Shown: piece after piece, positions 6,455-15,407 of the stretch
Layout: the number at the start of each line of letters is the position of its first letter
How positions within the stretch are numbered: position 1 is the stretch's first letter
NCBI GenBank assembly: GCA_005880915.1
Contig: VBIW01000043.1
Span: forward strand, 62,001-126,000
Direction of reading: 5' to 3'
Length of the DNA: 64,000 bases
From: Chloroflexota bacterium
Lineage (GTDB): Bacteria > Chloroflexota > Dormibacteria > Dormibacterales > Dormibacteraceae
The notes under the pieces: model-generated
Databases searched by the model: none
Seen by the model: only the letters and a program-made list of their open reading frames with translations
What the model was told of the DNA's origin: nothing
Program-made: the position numbers and the translations under genes

Positions 6455-8176
6455 ATGTGCAAGGTCTGCGGCTGCACACCGTCGCTGGACGGTTTCTCCA
6501 AGAACGAGAAAATCAAAGCGAGCTCCGATCACCTCAGGGGCACGATCGAGGAGGAGCTCGCCGCCGACACACCTGAGTTCGGCGACGAGTCGGAGCAGCT
6601 GCTGAAGTTTCACGGCATTTACCAGCAGGACGATCGGGACCGCCGGAAGGAGGCTCGCGCCAGGGGCCTGGACAAGCACCACCAGCTGATGATCCGGACT
6701 CGCATCCCGGGCGGGATCCTGTCCGCCGACGCGTACCTCGCCCACGATGAAATCAGCCGGCGGTGGGCCAACGGCACGCTGCGCGTCACGACCCGCCAGG
6801 ACTTCCAGCTGCACGGAGTGTTGAAGGGCGACCTGAAGCAATCGATTCGCGCCATCAACGCCGCGTTGCTCACCTCGCTGGGAGGCTGCGGCGACGTCGA
6901 GCGCAACATCATGTGCTGCCCCGAGCCGCTGGCTGACCGATTTCACCTCGAGGTGCAGCGCTCGATCGCGGGCATGGTGGCCGAGCTGACGCCACGCACC
7001 GGCGCCTACCACGAGATCTGGCTCGACGGCGAGGTCGTGGAGACGTCGGAGCCGGAGAGCGAGCCCCTCTATGGCGAGCAGTACCTGCCGCGCAAGTTCA
7101 AGACCACGGTGGCGCTCGAAGGCGACAACTGCGTCGACGTCTACGCCCACGATCTCGCCATCGTCGCCATGCGTGGAGTCGACGACACGCTGCGCGGATT
7201 CAACGTGCTCGTTGGGGGAGGGCTCGGCCGCACTCACAACAAGCCGGAGACATTCGTGGCGATCGCACTTCCGCTCGCCTTCGTTCAGCCGGACGAGATC
7301 GTAGAGCTGGCTCGCGAGGTGGTCGCGGTGCAGCGCGATTACGGCAACCGCGCCAACCGCCGCCACGCCCGCCTCAAATACACCATCGCCGACCGCGGCC
7401 TCGATTGGTTTCGGGCCGAGGTACAGAGCCGCCTGCCATTCCAGCTTCAGCCTCCGGAGCCGCTGTCATGGCAGCCGGTGGACGACCACCTCGGCTGGCA
7501 CGAGCAGGGCGAAGGCCTGTACTACCTCGGCATCTATATCGAGAACGGGCGCATCGCCGATACGGCCGATGTGCGTTCAGCCAGCGGCCTGCGCCAGATC
7601 ATCCAGGAGCTGCGGCCGGAAGTGCGGCTCACCGCTCAGCAAAACGTGATCCTGGCCGGCATCAAGCCGGCGGACCGTCACCGGGTGAACGAGCTGCTGG
7701 CGAGCCACGGCATCGCCCCGGTGGAGTCGATCCCGCGCGCCATCCGCCACTCCATGGCCTGCCCGGCGCTTCCGACCTGTGGCCTTGCCGTCGCGGAGGC
7801 CGAGAGGTCGATGCCCGGGCTCGTCCGGCAGATCGCGAAGCTGTTGGAGGAGCTGGGTCTTGCCGAGGAGCGGATCAGCTTTCGGATGAGCGGCTGCCCC
7901 AACGGGTGCTCGCGTCCGTACCTGGGCGACGTCGGCTTCGTCGGCACGACGCTCGGCAAATACGATGTCATGCTCGGCGGCGACTTCGACGGCACGCGCC
8001 TCAATCGCCTCTACGCGGCCAACGTCCCCATGCCGGAAATCCCCTCGCTACTCCGGCCCCTGTTCGAGGCGTTCGGATCCGAGCGCGAGTCGGATGAGGG
8101 TTTTGGCGACTGGGTCGACCGCAGCGGATTCGACGCACTTCGCGGGCGATTCGCCCTCAGCGAGCAGACGGCATGA
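6455..8176 (+). CDS. cysI: Assimilatory sulfite reductase, siroheme/4Fe-4S subunit
   Basis: A 573-residue hemoprotein of the sulfite/nitrite reductase family, which reduces sulfite to sulfide with six electrons. It has two ferredoxin-like repeats and the siroheme-[4Fe-4S] ligand motifs Cys436-x5-Cys442 (ACPALPTCGLAVAEAER) and Cys481-x3-Cys485 (SGCPNGCSRPY). The latter pair and ACPALPTCGLA match assimilatory CysI rather than NirA. ATG 6455 is used; the N-terminus has an extra CKVCGC motif before the family core, which could bind metal and is not typical. No flavoprotein subunit (CysJ) is nearby, so electrons may come from ferredoxin. The downstream siroheme synthase supplies the cofactor. Confidence 0.92.
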   Translation: MCKVCGCTPSLDGFSKNEKIKASSDHLRGTIEEELAADTPEFGDESEQLLKFHGIYQQDDRDRRKEARARGLDKHHQLMIRTRIPGGILSADAYLAHDEISRRWANGTLRVTTRQDFQLHGVLKGDLKQSIRAINAALLTSLGGCGDVERNIMCCPEPLADRFHLEVQRSIAGMVAELTPRTGAYHEIWLDGEVVETSEPESEPLYGEQYLPRKFKTTVALEGDNCVDVYAHDLAIVAMRGVDDTLRGFNVLVGGGLGRTHNKPETFVAIALPLAFVQPDEIVELAREVVAVQRDYGNRANRRHARLKYTIADRGLDWFRAEVQSRLPFQLQPPEPLSWQPVDDHLGWHEQGEGLYYLGIYIENGRIADTADVRSASGLRQIIQELRPEVRLTAQQNVILAGIKPADRHRVNELLASHGIAPVESIPRAIRHSMACPALPTCGLAVAEAERSMPGLVRQIAKLLEELGLAEERISFRMSGCPNGCSRPYLGDVGFVGTTLGKYDVMLGGDFDGTRLNRLYAANVPMPEIPSLLRPLFEAFGSERESDEGFGDWVDRSGFDALRGRFALSEQTA

Positions 8177-8880
8177 GCACCGTCGCCTCTTTCCAGGTGG
8201 CAGCCAGCTCTGAGGCCGATCCCGAAGCGGTGCTGAGGTGGGCGTACGAATCCTTTCCCCGCGTGGTCATCGTGGCGAGCTTCCAGGCCGAGTCCTCTGT
8301 CCTGATCGACATGGCATCGAGGATCCGGTCCGACATTGCTGTCCTGACCCTCGACACCGGGCGGCTGCCGCAGGAGACGCACGACATGATCGACCGCGTC
8401 CGCGACCGGTACGCGATCGAGGTCCAGGTCGTTACGCCAGATCCGAATGAGGTTCAAGACATGGTCGCCCTCAACGGCACCAATCTCTTCTACGGATCAC
8501 CCGACCTGCGCCGCCTGTGCTGCAGCGTGCGCAAGTCGCGGCCGCTCGAGCGCGCGCTCGCCGGCTACGACGCATGGGTAACGGGACTGCGCCGCTCCCA
8601 GATCGCCACTCGGGCTCAAACCCCCGTCGTTGCGACCGATCTGGAGCACGGCGGAATCACGAAGATCGCGCCGCTGGCCTCCTGGTCCGCGGAGCAGGTT
8701 TGGGAATACGTCCACGATCGCAACGTCCCCTATCACTCGCTGTACGACTCGGGTTTCACCTCCATCGGATGCGCCCCCTGCACGCGGGCGACACAGCCTG
8801 GTGAGGATGCGCGCGCGGGGCGCTGGTGGTGGGAGCAGGGCGAGGTCAAGGAATGCGGTCTTCACTGGAGCAAGCCATGA
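8173..8880 (+). CDS. cysH: Adenylylsulfate (APS) reductase, thioredoxin-dependent, 4Fe-4S type
   Basis: A 235-residue PAPS/APS reductase-family enzyme giving sulfite from an activated sulfate. The catalytic Cys228 is in the KECGLH motif near the C-terminus. Cys116-Cys117 (CCSVRK) and Cys200/Cys203 (GCAPC) form the [4Fe-4S] cluster ligands that mark the APS-using branch; PAPS-only reductases lack them. It overlaps sulfite reductase by ATGA and itself overlaps the CysC-Sat gene by ATGA, so the three are cotranslated. The presence of an APS kinase next door means APS can be drawn either to reduction or to PAPS. Confidence 0.92.
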   Translation: MSTVASFQVAASSEADPEAVLRWAYESFPRVVIVASFQAESSVLIDMASRIRSDIAVLTLDTGRLPQETHDMIDRVRDRYAIEVQVVTPDPNEVQDMVALNGTNLFYGSPDLRRLCCSVRKSRPLERALAGYDAWVTGLRRSQIATRAQTPVVATDLEHGGITKIAPLASWSAEQVWEYVHDRNVPYHSLYDSGFTSIGCAPCTRATQPGEDARAGRWWWEQGEVKECGLHWSKP

Positions 8881-10523
8881 GCAAAGGATTCGTCGTCTGG
8901 TTCACGGGCCTGTCCGGCGCGGGCAAGTCCACGATCGCGACCGCGCTCCAGGCCGAGCTCGCTCGCCGGGGACGCAGCTCCGAGCTGCTCGATGGCGATG
9001 AGGTGCGCACGCACCTGTCGAAGGGACTCGGTTTCTCGAAAGAAGACCGCGACACCAACATCCGGCGCATCGGCTACGTGGCTCGCTTGATCGCGCGGAG
9101 CGGCGGCGTAGCCATCACGGCCGCGATCTCGCCCTACCGCGAGGTCCGCGACGAGGTGCGCAGCCAGACCCCCAACTTCGTCGAGGTCTTCGTCCGCTGC
9201 CCGCTCGACACGCTGGTCGAGCGCGATGTGAAAGGCCTTTATCGCAAGGCGATCGCGGGTGAGATCGCCAACTTCACCGGGGTCAGCGATCCGTATGAGG
9301 AGCCGCTCCACGCCGAGGTCACGTGCGACACGTCAAAGGAAAACCTCGCCGAGTCGCTGGCAAAGGTGCTCGACAGGCTGGAGCGCCTCGGCCATCTGCC
9401 GCGCCAGGTGTTCGAAAGGCTGCTGTCCGGTGACGAGCTGCAGGAGCATCGGGCCGAGGCGAGAGCTCTTCCCCGGCTCCAGGTCGGGCAGCGCGAGCTG
9501 TCGGATGTTTTCATGCTCAGCGCGGGCGCGCTCTCTCCACTGGATGGGTACATGGACCGCGATGACTACGAGTCGGTCATCGAGCAGGGCCGCCTGGCAG
9601 GTGGGGCGCCTTTCACGATCCCGATCGTCCTTCGTACAGGTGAAGTTCCCACTGCGGACCGGGTGGCACTTTTCGCCGGCGACAAGCCGATCGGCATCCT
9701 CGACATCACCGGCGCTTATGAAGCAGACACACGGCGTGAAGCGCTGGGTGTCTACGGGACGGAGGACGACGCGCATCCCGGCGTGCGTGTTTTGAAGGAA
9801 TCGGGGCGCTGGGCAGTGGGCGGAAACGTGGTGGCGCTCGCCAGGCCGAGCTCTGGATTTCCGGAGTTCGATCTAACGCCGGCGCAGGTCCGAGAGGTCA
9901 AAGCCCAGCGCGCCTGGAAGACGATGGTCGGCTTCCAGACCCGCAACCCGGTCCATCGGGCGCACGAATACCTGCAGAAGGTGGCGCTCGAGATCGTCGA
10001 CGGGCTGCTGCTCCACCCGCTCGTCGGCGAAACCAAGAGCGATGACATCCCGGCTGCGGTCCGCATGCGCTGCTACGAAGAGCTGCTCGCGGGCTACTAC
10101 CCCGCGGACCGCGTCCTCCTGGCCACCAACCCGGCGTGGATGCGCTACGCCGGACCGAAGGAAGCCGTTTTCCACGCCATCGTCAGGCGCAACTATGGCT
10201 GCACCCATTTCATCGTCGGGCGCGACCATGCCGGCGTCGGCAATTACTACGACACGTACGCCGCGCACCGGATCTTCGATCAGTACGCGCCGGGTGACCT
10301 CGGAATCGAGATCCTCCGTTTCGAGCACACCTTCTACTGCTCCGCCTGCGGCGGCATGGCTTCCACGCGGACGTGCCCTCACCCCAAAGAGCTGCACCGG
10401 ACTTTGAGCGGCACGGCTGTGCGCAAGCTGCTGGAAGAGGGCGCTGACCTGCCGCCGGAATTCACGCGGCCCGAAGTGGCGCGCGTGTTGCTCGATGCGT
10501 CGAAGGAAGAGGCGACGGCGTGA
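8877..10523 (+). CDS. Bifunctional APS kinase / ATP sulfurylase (CysC-Sat fusion)
   Basis: A 548-residue fusion. Residues 1 to about 175 are APS kinase, with the P-loop GLSGAGKST (11-19), DGDEVRTHL and the DTNIRRIGYVA segment. Residues about 190-548 are a Sat-type ATP sulfurylase, with QTRNPVHRAHE (from Gln354), the GRDHAGVG motif and a Cys-rich patch FYCSACGG that matches the zinc site of bacterial Sat. ATG 8877 is used since it overlaps the cysH stop; the kinase domain begins at once. Kinase-first order is that of animal PAPS synthases. No CysD/CysN is present, so this protein is the sulfate-activating enzyme of the operon. Confidence 0.93.
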   Translation: MSKGFVVWFTGLSGAGKSTIATALQAELARRGRSSELLDGDEVRTHLSKGLGFSKEDRDTNIRRIGYVARLIARSGGVAITAAISPYREVRDEVRSQTPNFVEVFVRCPLDTLVERDVKGLYRKAIAGEIANFTGVSDPYEEPLHAEVTCDTSKENLAESLAKVLDRLERLGHLPRQVFERLLSGDELQEHRAEARALPRLQVGQRELSDVFMLSAGALSPLDGYMDRDDYESVIEQGRLAGGAPFTIPIVLRTGEVPTADRVALFAGDKPIGILDITGAYEADTRREALGVYGTEDDAHPGVRVLKESGRWAVGGNVVALARPSSGFPEFDLTPAQVREVKAQRAWKTMVGFQTRNPVHRAHEYLQKVALEIVDGLLLHPLVGETKSDDIPAAVRMRCYEELLAGYYPADRVLLATNPAWMRYAGPKEAVFHAIVRRNYGCTHFIVGRDHAGVGNYYDTYAAHRIFDQYAPGDLGIEILRFEHTFYCSACGGMASTRTCPHPKELHRTLSGTAVRKLLEEGADLPPEFTRPEVARVLLDASKEEATA

Positions 10524-11833
10524 GGTATTACCCGGTGTTTCTCGACCTCGCCCACCAACCGTGCGTCGTCCTGGGCGACGGCAAGCTGGCGATGGAAAAA
10601 GCCGCTGCACTGCGCGAGGCGGGCGCGGAGGTGCGCGTCATCCCGGCCCGCAACTACAAACAGGGCGACCTCGCCGGCGCCAGGCTGGTGTTCGATGCGA
10701 GTGACGACCCGGCGATCAACCGCCAGAGCTGGGAGGAAGCGGAGGCGGCCGGCATCCTGATCAACGTGGTCGACAGGACCGCCCAATGCCGGTTCATCGC
10801 CCCCGCAATCGTTCGCCGGGACCCGGTATTGATCGCAATCTCAACCTCTGGCGAAAGTCCCTTCCTCGCCTCTGCCCTGCGCGCCCGCCTCGAACGCTGG
10901 TTGGGCAGGGAGTGGGGGCCGTTCACCGAGCTGGTGGGCCGGATCCGGCGTGGGCTCCGCGAGCGCGGCGTGCCAATAGCGGAACAGACGAAGGTCTATC
11001 GCAGGCTGGTCAGGTCAGAGCTGCGCGAGCTTCTTCGGAGCGGCCGGGGCCAGGAGGCGGAGGTCCTTGCGGCGAGCCTCGCCCGACCCGGCGATCATGG
11101 GGGCAGGGTGGCGCTGGTCGGAGCGGGCCCTGGGGATTCGGACCTCATCACGGTGAAGGCGCGGGATCTGCTGGCGGACGCGGACTTCGTTCTGCACGAC
11201 GCGCTCATCTCGCCCGAGACGCTGGCGCTCTGCGGTCCGGGAGCGATCCTCGAGCCGGTGGGGAAGCGTGGCGGAGGTGACAGCACAGGCCAGGACGAGA
11301 TCACCGATCGGATGATCGAGCTGGCCCGCTCAGGTCACTTCGTCGTCCGCCTCAAAGGCGGCGATCCCTTCGTTTTCGGCCGTGGTGGGGAAGAGCTCAG
11401 GGACCTGATCGATGCCGGGATCGACGTGGTGGTCGTGCCCGGCGTTTCGTCAGCCGTCGCGGCGGCGTCATCGATCGGCGTGCCGGTCACGCTGAGAGGC
11501 GTCGCCTCCTCGGTCGCGATCACGACCGCAACAGGCTCGGACTGGCCAGGGCGAATCCGCGACCTGGCGCGAGCCAGCGACACCCTGGTCGTCCTGATGT
11601 GCCGCGCGAACCTGGCCGAGGTGGCCGCGCACGTGGCGACGGCAGTAGGCGGATCGCGGCCTGCGGCCGTGGTCAGCAAGGCCACGTGGCGGGATCAGCG
11701 CAGCGTCGAAGGCTCGATCGCCGACATCGCCCAGCTCGCTGACCAGGCGGTCATCGAGGCGCCGGCCACACTGATCGTGGGCGAAGTGGTCGGCGCGGTC
11801 GCCGCCCACATCCTGCAAGCCGTCGCGCTGTAG
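10520..11833 (+). CDS. cysG: Siroheme synthase (precorrin-2 dehydrogenase/ferrochelatase + SUMT)
   Basis: A 437-residue CysG-type enzyme making siroheme from uroporphyrinogen III for the sulfite reductase of this operon. The N-terminal domain (to about residue 190) is a Rossmann precorrin-2 dehydrogenase/ferrochelatase; its nucleotide loop reads VLGDGKLAMEKAAAL, with Asp in place of a usual Gly. The C-terminal domain is uroporphyrinogen-III C-methyltransferase with VGAGPGDSDLIT, RLKGGDPFVFGRGGEE and VPGVSSA motifs. The GTG start overlaps the previous stop (GTGA). It is the last gene of the run, and a convergent gene ends 14 bases beyond it. Confidence 0.92.
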   Translation: MRYYPVFLDLAHQPCVVLGDGKLAMEKAAALREAGAEVRVIPARNYKQGDLAGARLVFDASDDPAINRQSWEEAEAAGILINVVDRTAQCRFIAPAIVRRDPVLIAISTSGESPFLASALRARLERWLGREWGPFTELVGRIRRGLRERGVPIAEQTKVYRRLVRSELRELLRSGRGQEAEVLAASLARPGDHGGRVALVGAGPGDSDLITVKARDLLADADFVLHDALISPETLALCGPGAILEPVGKRGGGDSTGQDEITDRMIELARSGHFVVRLKGGDPFVFGRGGEELRDLIDAGIDVVVVPGVSSAVAAASSIGVPVTLRGVASSVAITTATGSDWPGRIRDLARASDTLVVLMCRANLAEVAAHVATAVGGSRPAAVVSKATWRDQRSVEGSIADIAQLADQAVIEAPATLIVGEVVGAVAAHILQAVAL

Positions 11834-11847
11834 CGGCTAGCTGCGCT

Positions 11848-12057
11848 CTACGACTTGGCGCCCTCGCGCCTGGCCCGGAAGGTCGCGATGGCCGCCTGGC
11901 GGTAGCGCTCGGCCATGTCGACGTAGCGGGCTGTGTCATCGGCCAGGTCCGGGTCATGGTCCCTGTGCCTGCGGCCCAACGCTACTGCCGCGAACCTGGC
12001 GCCTCTCATGTAGGGCTCCAGCTGCTCAAACGGGAGAGGTCGGTCTCCGCGCGCCAT
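11848..12057 (-). CDS. Hypothetical 69-residue helical protein downstream of peroxiredoxin
   Basis: A small charged, mostly helical protein (MARGDRPLPFEQLEPYMRGA at the start, and a His/Asp-rich middle, RRHRDHDPDLADD). A GGAGGTG Shine-Dalgarno lies 7 bases before ATG 12057, and the start is one base after the stop of the peroxiredoxin gene, so it is the last gene of that operon. No family is recognised. The His/Asp cluster could bind a metal, which is inference. Confidence 0.65.
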   Translation of the reverse strand: MARGDRPLPFEQLEPYMRGARFAAVALGRRHRDHDPDLADDTARYVDMAERYRQAAIATFRARREGAKS

Positions 12058-12058
12058 C

Positions 12059-12505
12059 TCAAGCACCTCCGCGCAGTGAATTGAACAACTCGTCGTCGGT
12101 GGGTCGGTCGGCAAAGTCGCGCCCGACATATTTCCATGCGATGGATCCATCGCTCCTGATTGCAAAGATCGACGGCCTGGCAATTCCGCCTTCGGTGTCG
12201 GTCCAGACGCCCCATTCCTTGATGACGCGGCCTTCTGGGTCACTCAGCAGGGGAAAAGGAAGGAGGAGCTTATCGACCATTGCGTGGTTTTGGTCCACTG
12301 AATCGACTGATATTCCGACCAGGCTCACGCCCTCCTGGACGAATCGGTCCCAGCTCCTTGCATACGAGGCCAACTGCCCGTTGCAGTAGGGTCACCAGTC
12401 GCCGCGATAGAAGACGAGGATGACCGGCGCGCGGGCCAGATGTTCGGCGAGCTTCCAGCTCTTGCCTTCCTGGTCGGGCAGCTCTAGATCCAGCGCTTGA
12501 GCCAC
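12059..12505 (-). CDS. Peroxiredoxin (AhpC/TSA family) with in-frame TGA at the peroxidatic position; probable selenoprotein
   Basis: Reading from GTG 12505 gives a 148-residue AhpC/TSA-fold protein interrupted once, at codon 38 (TGA, 12394-12392). The context is VILVFYRGDW-TGA-PYCNGQL. In this family the same segment reads FYRGxWCPYC, so TGA replaces exactly the first (peroxidatic) Cys of C-x-x-C, giving U-P-Y-C. The frame is open and family-like on both sides (upstream LELPDQEGKSWKLAEHL; downstream SLVGISVDSVDQNHAMVD and FPLLSDPEGRVIKEWGV), so this looks like selenocysteine insertion, not decay. A hairpin follows at once. Selenoprotein peroxiredoxins are known. Alternatives are a nonsense mutation or a read error (TGC to TGA). 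No sel genes are in the window. Confidence 0.75.
12370..12390 (-). promoter_or_regulatory. Candidate bacterial SECIS hairpin
   Basis: Directly 3' of the in-frame TGA the RNA can fold as two C-G pairs, a U-U mismatch and five pairs (ACUGC with GCAGU) closed by a five-base loop AACGG. Bacterial SECIS elements are stem-loops inside the coding region just after UGA with one or two G residues in the apical loop for SelB. The loop here carries GG. Its distance from the UGA (loop begins after about 9 bases) is a little shorter than in E. coli fdhF, so the assignment is tentative. Confidence 0.45.
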
Positions 12506-12541
12506 AGCTTTAGAAACGGCCGGCCTTGATTCGTGATTCCG

Positions 12542-12919
12542 TCAAGTCTGGATGCGGCGATGGAGCTGCGAGCTGAAGCCGAGCGCGGCGACCGGGACGA
12601 TCAGCTCGAGCACGGTTGCAGTCGCCACGAGGGCATCCGGCCTGTCGCGCAGGACGAGCAAGGCGACGATCGGTCCCGTGACGCCGATGACGGACGACGC
12701 AAGCAGAACGGCAAACCAGGCGCCATGCCCGCGAGCCGCAGTCGCGGCGAAGCCTCCGGTGATCGCGACCATCACGAGTATGGCGATGGGGATCAGCAGC
12801 GATACGGGGATGTAAATGTCACAGGCAGCACCATTGCATTGCGCGGCGATGGCCCGGAAGACGAAATACAGTCCGATGAGCAACAGAGTGGCGACTGAGA
12901 GCACGCGAATGGACCTCAT
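12542..12919 (-). CDS. Four-helix membrane protein, unknown function
   Basis: A 125-residue protein with four predicted membrane helices and a short external loop carrying two Cys (AAQCNGAACDIYIP). No family is recognised. It is the first gene of the minus-strand operon that continues with the probable selenoprotein peroxiredoxin (36 bases downstream) and a 69-residue protein. The paired Cys on the loop could exchange disulfides with a thiol peroxidase, but that is inference from the neighbourhood. It diverges from the DNA ligase gene, leaving only 24 bases between the two starts. Confidence 0.7.
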   Translation of the reverse strand: MRSIRVLSVATLLLIGLYFVFRAIAAQCNGAACDIYIPVSLLIPIAILVMVAITGGFAATAARGHGAWFAVLLASSVIGVTGPIVALLVLRDRPDALVATATVLELIVPVAALGFSSQLHRRIQT

Positions 12920-12943
12920 CCCAACTGGCTAAGGTGAGCAGCC

Positions 12944-14683
12944 GTGAAGTTTGTCGACCTGGCCGCGAACCTCGACCAGATGGAAGCCACGAGCAGCCGC
13001 AATGAGCTGGTCCGCATCCTGGGCGATATATACAGCAACTGCTCGACCGGTGAGCTCCAGCCGGTCACCTACCTGATCCAGGGCAGGCTCGCGCCCTTCT
13101 TCGTGCCGGTTGAGATCGGACTGGGTGAAAGGTCTCTCATCACCGCGATCGCGGCCGCTTACGGGGTGCCGAAGGAGGAGGTGACCAAGCTCAATCGCCA
13201 GACAGGCGACCTGGGCCTCACCGCGCAGGCCCTGGCGAAGGCCTCGCCGAGGGACTCGCCATCGGTGGTCGAGGTGCACGAGCGCCTCAGCCAGATCGCC
13301 GCGGCGTCCGGTGCCGGCAGCGTGCAGCAGAAGCTCGATGGCTTCATCGCCCTGCTGCGTGACCTCGATGCGATATCCGCCAAGCACCTCGTGCGAATCA
13401 CGCTCGGAAAGATGCGGTTGGGGATAGGCGATCCGACCGTGCTCGATGCGCTGTCAATGGCAAAAAGGGGAGACCGATCACTGCGACCTGTCCTGGAGGG
13501 TGCCTACAACAGGACCTCCGACCTTGGACAGATTGCGTGGACGCTATGGGATTCCGGCGAGGCTGGACTCGAAGCGCTGAAGGTCAGGGCGGGCCATCCG
13601 CTGCGACCCCAGCTTGCGGAACGCCTCCCGAATCCGGAGGCAGTGATCAAAAAGCTCGGCATGGTGGGCGTGCAGCCGAAATACGACGGCTTGCGCGTCC
13701 AGATTCACAAAGCCGCGGACGAGGTGAGCATCTTCTCGAGAAACCTCGAGTCGATGACGGAGATGTTTCCCGAGCTGGTCGCGGCCGCCACTGAGCTCGA
13801 CGTCGACAGCGTCATCCTCGACGGCGAGGCGATCGCCTACGACGCCGAGTCAGAGGAGTTCGTTCCCTTCCAGGAGACGACTGCGCGCCGGCGCAAGGAG
13901 GGGATTCAGGAGATGGCCGCGCGTGTGCCGATGCGAGCCTTCGTCTTCGACGTGATGTTCCGCGACGGATCCGACCTGACGCCGCTGCCTTACGAGCAGC
14001 GTTTCGCGATCGTCGAGGAGCTGCTCCGCGAATCCGACACGCTGTTGACAGCGCCCCTGACCAAGACCGATTCCGCTGAGGTCCTGACTCGGGACTTGCT
14101 CGACAACATCAGCCAGGGGCTGGAAGGCGTTGTGGCGAAGCGCCTCGACTCGCCTTACCAGGCCGGAGCTCGCAACTTCAACTGGGTCAAGTTGAAGCGG
14201 AACACGAGCGGGCACCTGAACGACACCATCGACGTCGTGCTACTGGGCTACTACCGGGGCAAAGGCAAGCGGGCAGAGTTCGGCGCAGGCGCCCTGCTCG
14301 CCGGCGTCTACGACAGCGACAGGGACGAGTTCGTGACGATCAGCAAGCTCGGGACCGGCCTTTCCGACCAGGGCTGGCGCGAGATCCATCAACGCCTGGC
14401 CAGCCTGGAAGTTGCCGAGAAGCCGCCCCGAGTCAACTCGACCTTCGTCCCCGACGCCTGGCTTCAGCCGGCGATCGTGGTCGAGGTCCTGGCCGACGAG
14501 ATCACGCCCAGCCCGCGCCACACCGCAGGCATGACCGCCGACCGCCCGGGATTCGCGTTGCGTTTCCCGCGAATCGTCTCATTGCGAACCGAGGACAAGA
14601 AGCCCGAGGACGCTACGAGCGTCCGCGAGATCCGGGAGATGTACGAGCAGCAGAGGCGGCCCGGCGAAAAGAAATCGAGCTAG
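12944..14683 (+). CDS. lig: ATP-dependent DNA ligase (archaeal/eukaryotic LigI type)
   Basis: A 579-residue ligase with the N-terminal DNA-binding domain (about 1-210), adenylation domain and OB fold. The adenylated Lys is Lys246 in PKYDGLRVQIH; other nucleotidyltransferase motifs are FSRNLESMT, ILDGEAIAYD, FVFDVMF, LEGVVAKR and WVKLKR. It closes nicks with ATP. The GTG start has an AAGGTGAG Shine-Dalgarno about 6 bases upstream. In bacteria such archaeal-type ligases are accessory to NAD-dependent LigA. No Ku or LigD polymerase gene is adjacent. Confidence 0.95.
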   Translation: MKFVDLAANLDQMEATSSRNELVRILGDIYSNCSTGELQPVTYLIQGRLAPFFVPVEIGLGERSLITAIAAAYGVPKEEVTKLNRQTGDLGLTAQALAKASPRDSPSVVEVHERLSQIAAASGAGSVQQKLDGFIALLRDLDAISAKHLVRITLGKMRLGIGDPTVLDALSMAKRGDRSLRPVLEGAYNRTSDLGQIAWTLWDSGEAGLEALKVRAGHPLRPQLAERLPNPEAVIKKLGMVGVQPKYDGLRVQIHKAADEVSIFSRNLESMTEMFPELVAAATELDVDSVILDGEAIAYDAESEEFVPFQETTARRRKEGIQEMAARVPMRAFVFDVMFRDGSDLTPLPYEQRFAIVEELLRESDTLLTAPLTKTDSAEVLTRDLLDNISQGLEGVVAKRLDSPYQAGARNFNWVKLKRNTSGHLNDTIDVVLLGYYRGKGKRAEFGAGALLAGVYDSDRDEFVTISKLGTGLSDQGWREIHQRLASLEVAEKPPRVNSTFVPDAWLQPAIVVEVLADEITPSPRHTAGMTADRPGFALRFPRIVSLRTEDKKPEDATSVREIREMYEQQRRPGEKKSS

Positions 14684-14693
14684 GCTCCTCGGC

Positions 14694-15407
14694 GTGCGCG
14701 ACCTTGGCGACGTTCTGGAGCTGCTCCACACGAGCCCAGACCGATGGAGATCTCTCCGCCTCGAAGGCGTGGAGTGGAGGCATCGCGCCCGCTTCCATGA
14801 GGCGTGGGAGCGATGGACAGCTGCGATGAACCGAGGTTCGGTTGGCGGCTCGGTCACCATCAGCGCCGTCAGGGCGAAGACCGGCTTCCAGGAACCCGAA
14901 GAGACGGTCGAGAAATGGCGACTGTGGAGAGCCAGGCCGGACAAGATCCGGACCCAGTTTCAAGTCGGCATGGAGACGGTGACCGCGGTGTTTGTCGGAC
15001 CCCAATGGTGGAGCTTGTCGCCGACCGCGGGCTTCATGACAAACGGCGGGGATCCATCGTCAAGCCATGGTCTGGGGCCGGCCGAGGTACTGGTCGATAC
15101 CCCGCAGCTCCTTAGCTTTCTAAAAGTGCGAGGCGTGAGCCGGACCACATTTCTTGCCCGATCTGCCTACCTCGTTGCAGTGGAACCTGCGACTCCGGAA
15201 CGGCATGGTCCACCCGCGGTGCTGCATGCGCTCGGCCCCGGTGCGGATTTGTATCAGCTCTACGTCGACGCCGAGGTCGGGGTGTTGTTGAGAAGCCAGG
15301 CTGAGCTTGGCGGCAAACCATTTCGCGTTGTCGAGGTCAGCGAGATGGGGCTGAACGAAGAGCTGGACGAGCGCCTCTTCACGCCAGGCGGCCTCGCCGA
15401 GAGCTGA
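14694..15407 (+). CDS. LolA/LppX-like beta-fold protein, hypothetical
   Basis: A 237-residue protein without an obvious signal peptide or membrane helix. The last third (DLYQLYVDAEVGVLLRSQ, then GGKPFRVVEVSEM) resembles the half-barrel repeat of LolA/LppX-like proteins, where a Y-x-L/V-x-V-D-x-x-x-G-x-L-L-R segment is common. The N-terminus opens with a helical part (LGDVLELLHTSPDRWRSLR). This is a weak fold-level assignment and the function is unknown. It begins 10 bases after the ligase stop and is probably cotranscribed with it. Confidence 0.6.
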   Translation: MRDLGDVLELLHTSPDRWRSLRLEGVEWRHRARFHEAWERWTAAMNRGSVGGSVTISAVRAKTGFQEPEETVEKWRLWRARPDKIRTQFQVGMETVTAVFVGPQWWSLSPTAGFMTNGGDPSSSHGLGPAEVLVDTPQLLSFLKVRGVSRTTFLARSAYLVAVEPATPERHGPPAVLHALGPGADLYQLYVDAEVGVLLRSQAELGGKPFRVVEVSEMGLNEELDERLFTPGGLAES

